Source of the DNA: Eutreptiella sp. 'Long Island Sound 2002'
Taxonomy: Eukaryota > Euglenozoa > Euglenophyceae > Eutreptiales > Eutreptiaceae
NCBI GenBank assembly: GCA_964036045.1
Contig: OZ038382.1
Coordinates: 105,733,007 to 105,797,006, forward strand
DNA: 64,000 bases
Direction of reading: 5' to 3'
Position numbers and translations under genes: made by a program. The notes beneath the pieces are model-generated. The model did no database searches, was not told the origin of the DNA, and saw only the letters and a list, made by a program, of their open reading frames with translations. This document shows, one piece after another, positions 59,222-64,000 of the stretch. Each line of letters starts with the position of its first letter. Within the stretch, counting starts at the first letter, position 1.

Positions 59222-59542
59222 GCTGTGTCACTGGGCTGCACAGCGAGAGCAGGGAGTTGCGACCAGAAGCTCATGCATGGGAACTGCGCTCCCTGTGCAC
59301 CGGGCCGCCCAATGCTGAGGCGCCGGGACCTGCTCTCACTCACGCGTTGGTGGCCTTCGGCGGCCGGCCTTACGGGCCCGCGCAGCAGCATCCCATCCGC
59401 GCCGCGGCCCTGCGCACTGCACGCAGGCCGCTCCCGCGGCACCCAATAGGGGGGGGGGCACCCAAGGTGCCCCGTGGGGGCGGTGCCCGCACTCCTCGGG
59501 GGGGGGGGGGGCAGCTACAACGGGGTGCCCTCAATAAACGGG
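59222..59542. other. Probable LINE 5' untranslated region
   Basis: It is GC-rich unique sequence between ORF1 and the 94-bp array, with runs of 9-12 G at 59,449-59,510. No further frame was recognised. Confidence 0.4.
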
Positions 59543-62500
59543 TACACTAGCCTAGGGGTGGTCGGAGTATCATTCAAGGCCCCTGGGGAGGCATCATTTT
59601 CCAAGAACTGGGAACACCGGCCGGGGGGGGGGGACGGGGAGTCCAGCCCACGGGGTGGTCCGAGTATCCTTTAGGGCCCATGGGGAGGCATCATCTTCCA
59701 AGAACCGGGCACACCGGCCTGGGGGGGACGGGGAGTCCAGCCCAGGGGGTTGTCGGAGTATCCTTCAGGGCCCATGGGAAGGCATCATCATCCAAGAACT
59801 GGGCACACCGGCTAGGGGGGGACGGGGAGTCAAACCCAGGGGGTGGTCGGAGTATCCTTCAGGGCCCATGGGGAGGCATAATCTTCCAAGAACCGGGCAC
59901 ATACGCCTGGGGGGACAGGGAGTCTAGCCCAGGGGGTGGTCGGAGCATCTTTTAGGGCCCATGGGGAGGCATCATCTTCCAAGAACCGGGCATACCGGCC
60001 TGGGGGGGACGGGGAGTCCAACCCAGGGGGTGGTCGGAGTATCCTTCAGAGCCCCTGCGGGGGCATCGTGTTCCAAGAACCGGGCACAACGGCCAGGGGG
60101 GGACGGGGAGTCCCGCTCAGGGGGTGGTCGGAGTATCCTTCAGGGCCCATGCGGAGGCATCATCTTCCAAGAACCGGGCACACCGGCCTGGGGGGGACGG
60201 GGAGTCGAGCCCAGGGGGTGGTCGGAGTATCGTTCAGGGCCCCTCCGGGGGCATCATCTTCCAAGAACCGGGCACAACGGCCAGGGGGGGACGGGGAGTC
60301 CCGCTCAGGGGGTGGTCGGAGTATCCTTCAGGGCCCATGCGGAGGCATCATCTTCCAAGAACCGGGCACACCGGCCTCGGGGGGACGGGGAGTCCAACCC
60401 AGGGGGTGGTTGGAGTATCCTTCAGAGCCCCTGCGGGGGCATCGTGTTCCAAGAACCGGGCACAACGGCCAGGGGGGGACGGGGAGTCCCGCTCAGGGGG
60501 TGGTCGGAGTATCCTTCAGGGCCCATGCGGAGGCATCATCTTCCAAGAACCGGGCATACCGGCCTGGGGGGGACGGGGAGTCCAACCCAGGTGGTGGTCG
60601 GAGTATCCTTCAGAGCCTCTGCGGGGGCATCGTGTTCCCAGAACCGGGCACAACGGCCTGGGGGGGACGGGGAGTCCCGCTCAGGGGGTGGTCGGAGTAT
60701 CCTTCAGGGCCCATGCGGAGGCATCATCTTCCAAGAACCGGGCACACCGGCCTCGGGGGGGGCGGGGAGTCCAGCCCAGGGGGTGGTCAAAGTATCCTTG
60801 AGGGCCCATGCGGAGGCATCATCTTCCAAGAACCGGGCATACCGGCCTGGGGGGGACGGGGAGTCCAGCCCAGGGGGTGGTCGGAGTGTCGTTCAGGGCC
60901 CATGGGGAGGCATCATCTTCCAAGAACGGGGCACACCGGCCTAGGGGGGACGGGGAGTCCAGCCCAGGGGGTGGTCAAAGGATCCTGGAGGGCCCATGCG
61001 GAGGCATCATCTTCCAAGAACCGGGCACACCGGCCTCGGGGGGACGGGGAGTCCAGCCCAGGGGGTGGTCGGAGTATCCTTCAGAGCCCTTGCGGGGGCA
61101 TCGTGTTCCAAGAACCGGGCACAACGGAATGGAGGGGACGGGGAGTCCCGCCCAGGGGGTGGTCGGAGTATCCTTCAGGGCCCATGGGGAGGCATCATCT
61201 TCCAAGAACGGCAGACCGGCCTGGGGGGGACGGGGAGTCCAGCCCAGGGGGTGGTCGGAGTGTCGTTCAGGGCCCATGGGGAGGCATCATCTTCCAAGAA
61301 CGGGGCACACCGGCCTCGGGGGGACGGGGAGTCCAGCCCAGGGGGTGGTCAAAGGATCCTGGAGGGCCCATGCGGAGGCATCATCTTCCAAGAACCGGGC
61401 ACACCGGCCTGGGGGGGACGGGGAGTCGAGCCCACGAGGTGGTCAAAGTATCCTTCAGGGCCGCTGGGGAAGCATCATTTTCCAAGAACCGGGCACACGG
61501 GCCTAGGGGGACGGGGAGTCCAGCCCAGGGGGTGGTCGGGGTATCCTTCAGGGCCTCTGGGGGGGCATCATCTTCCAAGAACCGGGCACACCGGCCTCGG
61601 GGGGACGGGGAGTCCAGCCCAGGGGGTGGTAGGAGTATCCTTCAAGGGCCCATGGCGAGGCATCATCTTCCAAGAACCGGGCACACCGGCTTGGCGGGGA
61701 TGGGGAGTCTAGCTCAGGGGGTGGTCGGGGTATCCTTCAAGGCCTCTTGGGGGGCATCATCTTCCAAGAGCCGGGCACACCGGCCTCGGGGGGACGGGGA
61801 GTCCAACCCAGGGGGTGGTAGGAGTATCCTTCAGGGCCCATGGGGAGGCATCATCTTCCAAGAACCGGGCACACCGGCTTGGCGGGGATGGGGAGTCTAG
61901 CCCAGGGGGTGGTCAAAGTATCCTTGAGGGCCCATGCGGAGGCATCATCTTCCAAGAACCGGGCACACGGGCCTGGGCGGGACGGGGAGTCGAGCCCACG
62001 AGGTGGTCAAAGTATCCTTCAGGGCCCATGGGGAGGTATAATTTTCCAAGAACCGGGCACACCGGCTTGGCGGGGATGGGGAGACTAGCCCAGGGGGTGG
62101 TCGGTGTATCCTTCAGGGCCCCTGGGGAGGCATCATTTTCCAAGAACCGGGCACACCGGCCTGGGGGGACGGGGAGTCTAGCCCAAGGGGTGGTCGGAGT
62201 ATCCTTCAGGGCCCATGGCGAGGCATCATGTTCCAAGAACCGGGCACAACGGCATGGGGGGGACGGGGAGTCCAGCCCAGGGGGTGGGCAGAGTATCCTT
62301 CCGGCCCATGCGGAGGCATCATCTTCCAAGAACCGGGCACACCGGCCTGGGGGGGACGGGGAGTCTAGCCCGGGGTTGGTCGGACTATCCTTCAGGGCCC
62401 ATGGGGTGGCATCATCTTCCAAGAACCGGGCACACCGGCTTGGGGGGGACGGGGAGTCCAGCCCAGGGGGTGGTTCGAGTATCCTTCAGGGCCCCTAGGG

Positions 62501-64000
62501 GGGGCATCATCTTCCAAGAACCGGGCACACCGGCCTCGGGGGGACGGGGAGTCCAACCCACGGGGTGGTCGGAGTATCCTTCAGGGCCCATGGGGAGGCA
62601 TCATCTTCCAAGAACCGGGCACACCGGCCTGGGGGGGACGGGGAGTCTAGCCCAGGGGGTGGGCGGAGTATCCTTCAGGGCCCGTGGGGGGGTATCATTT
62701 TCCAAGAACCAGGCACACTGGCCTAGGGGGGACGGGGAGTCCAGCCCAGGAGGTGGTAGGATTATCCTTCAGGGCCCATGCGGAGGCATCATCTTCCAAG
62801 AACCGGGCACACCGGCCTGGGGGGGACGGGGAGTCTAGCCCGGGGGGTGGTTCGAGTATTCTTCAAGGCCCCTAGGGGGGGCATCATTTTCCAAGAACCG
62901 GGCACACCGGCCTGGGGGGGACGGGGAGTCTAGACCGGGGTTGGTCGGACTATCCTTCAGGGCCCATGGGGAGGCATCATCTTCCAAGAACCGGGCACAC
63001 CGGCCTGGGGGGGACGGGGAGTCCAGCCCAGGGGGTGGTTCGAGTATCCTTCAGGGCCCCTAGGGGGGGCATCATCTTCCAAGAACCGGGCACACCGGCC
63101 TCGGGGGGACGGGGAGTCCAACCCACGGGGTGGTCGGAGTATCCTTCAGGGCCCATGGGGAGGCATCATCTTCCAAGAACCGGGCACACCGGCCTGGGGG
63201 GGACGGGGAGTCCAGCCCAGGGGGTGGGCGGAGTATCCTTCAGGGCCCGTGGGGGGGTATCATTTTCCAAGAACCAGGCACACTGGCCTAGGGGGGACGG
63301 GGAGTCCAGCCCAGGAGGTGGTAGGATTATCCTTCAGGGCCCATGCGGAGGCATCATCTTCCAAGAACCGGGCACACCGGCCTGGGGGGGACAGAGGTCT
63401 AGCCCGGGGGGTGGTTCGAGTATTCTTCAGGGCCCCTAGGGGGGGCATCATTTTCCAAGAACCGGGCACACTGGCCGGGGGGGACGGGGAGTCCAGCCCA
63501 GGGGGTGGGCGGAGTATCCTTCAGGGCCCATGGGGAGGCATCATCTTCCAAGAACCGGGCACACCGGCCTGGGGGGGACGGGGAGTGTAGCCCAGGGGGT
63601 GGTTCGAGTATCCTTTAGGGCCCTTAGGGGGGGCATCATCTTCCAAGAACCAGGCACACTGGCCGGGGGGGACGGGGAGTCCAGCCGAGGGGGTGGTTCG
63701 AGTATCCTTCAGGGCCCCTAGGGGGGGCATCATCTTCCAAAAACCGGGCACACCGGCCTGGGGGGGACGGGGAGTCTAGCCCAGGGGGTGGTCGGAGTAT
63801 CCTTCAGGGCCCATGGGGAGGCATCATCTTCCAAGAACCGGGCACACCGGCCTGGGGGGACGGGGAGTCCAGCCCAGGGGGTGGGCGGAGTATCCTTCAG
63901 GGCCGATGGGGGGGTATCATTTTTCAAGAACCGGGCACACTAGCCTGGGGGGGACGGGGAGTCCAGCCCAAGGGGTGGTCGGTGTATCCTTCAGGGCCCA
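59543..64000 (+). repeat. 94-bp GC-rich minisatellite, about 47 units, running off the window
   Basis: The unit includes GGTGGTCGGAGTATCCTTCA, GGGCCCATGGGGAGGCATCA and CTTCCAAGAACCGGGCACAC. GGTGGTC recurs at 59,654 and, as GGTTGTC, at 59,748, 94 bp apart. Higher-order similarity is visible: the stretch near 62,290-62,860 is largely repeated near 62,930-63,410. Because 94 is not a multiple of 3, open frames cycle through all three readings of the unit. The 654-codon plus frame at 59,936-61,900 is a consequence of GC content and lack of stops, so I do not call it a gene. It is homologous to the 93-bp array at 39.1 kb. Confidence 0.97.

Larger units (their letters stand above)
42940..59542 (-). 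mobile_element. Non-LTR retrotransposon (LINE) with two nested DNA transposons
   Basis: On the minus strand the order is ORF1 (59,221-57,175), ORF2 N-terminus, APE-type endonuclease, RT, RNase H and a Cys/His C-terminus ending in TGA at 43,175. The span is 16.6 kb, but about 9.2 kb remains once the insertions at 47,701-53,796 and 55,873-57,174 are removed. The 3' side ends in a degenerate microsatellite, as many LINE tails do, and the 5' side abuts the 94-bp minisatellite. No LTRs are seen. Coding frames shift several times and are crossed by about 16 TAG/TAA codons, so under the standard code this copy is dead. Exact element ends and target duplications were not identified. An EN-RT-RNase H order occurs in the I group and in plant L1-like LINEs; I do not assign a clade. 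Confidence 0.75.

Noticed and set aside
59936-61900. 654-codon plus-strand open frame in the 94-bp array
   Set aside because: All three readings of the unit are open because stops are rare at this GC content, and 94 bp cycles the frame. The sequence is only a repeat translation.

Overview
This is a eukaryotic nuclear window made almost entirely of repeats and mobile DNA. No rRNA, tRNA, CRISPR array, operon or confident host single-copy gene was recognised. The organism cannot be named from the sequence. The GC-rich non-satellite half, the Mutator-like transposon, the LINE and large tandem arrays would fit a repeat-rich alga or another protist. A possible nuclear code in which UAA and UAG are sense codons (known in some ulvophycean green algae, ciliates and diplomonads, among others) is suggested by the LINE but not proven. 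Layout: (1) Bases 1-36,836 are one satellite array of a 52-bp unit, about 700 copies, with higher-order repeats and one four-unit inverted block at 22,204-22,410. (2) 36,836-39,117 holds short tandem duplications and one strand of a transposon-like gene of unknown family (38,193-38,786, +), followed by a palindrome cluster. (3) 39,118-40,895 is a GC-rich minisatellite of 93-bp units. (4) 40,896-42,939 has no recognisable gene, but contains a compact set of interleaved inverted repeats at 41,241-41,310 that could form a pseudoknot. (5) 42,940-59,542 is a large non-LTR retrotransposon (LINE) on the minus strand. In its own 5' to 3' order it has an Arg/Pro-rich ORF1 (59,221-57,175), an acidic ORF2 N-terminus, an APE-type endonuclease, a reverse transcriptase, an RNase H and a Cys/His C-terminus ending at 43,175. 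(6) Two DNA transposons are nested in the LINE. One is a 6.1-kb Mutator-like element (47,701-53,796) that splits the endonuclease from the RT and is flanked by an 11-bp imperfect target duplication. The other is a 1.3-kb element (55,873-57,174) that carries a second, broken, oppositely oriented copy of the unknown gene at 38.2 kb. (7) From 59,543 to the window end is a 94-bp minisatellite clearly homologous to the 93-bp array 19 kb away. How the parts fit: the LINE coding frame can be followed through both insertions, and removing the Mutator-like element with one target copy rejoins the endonuclease and the linker in frame. The LINE is broken under the standard code, but its in-frame stops are almost all TAG or TAA (about 16, against one TGA at an internal position), and several of its frameshifts lie at or near homopolymer runs. 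Either it is an ordinary decayed copy, or it is a nearly intact element read with UAR as glutamine and blurred by indel errors. The GC-rich minisatellite next to the LINE 5' end may be its promoter monomers, or a pre-existing array into which the LINE inserted.
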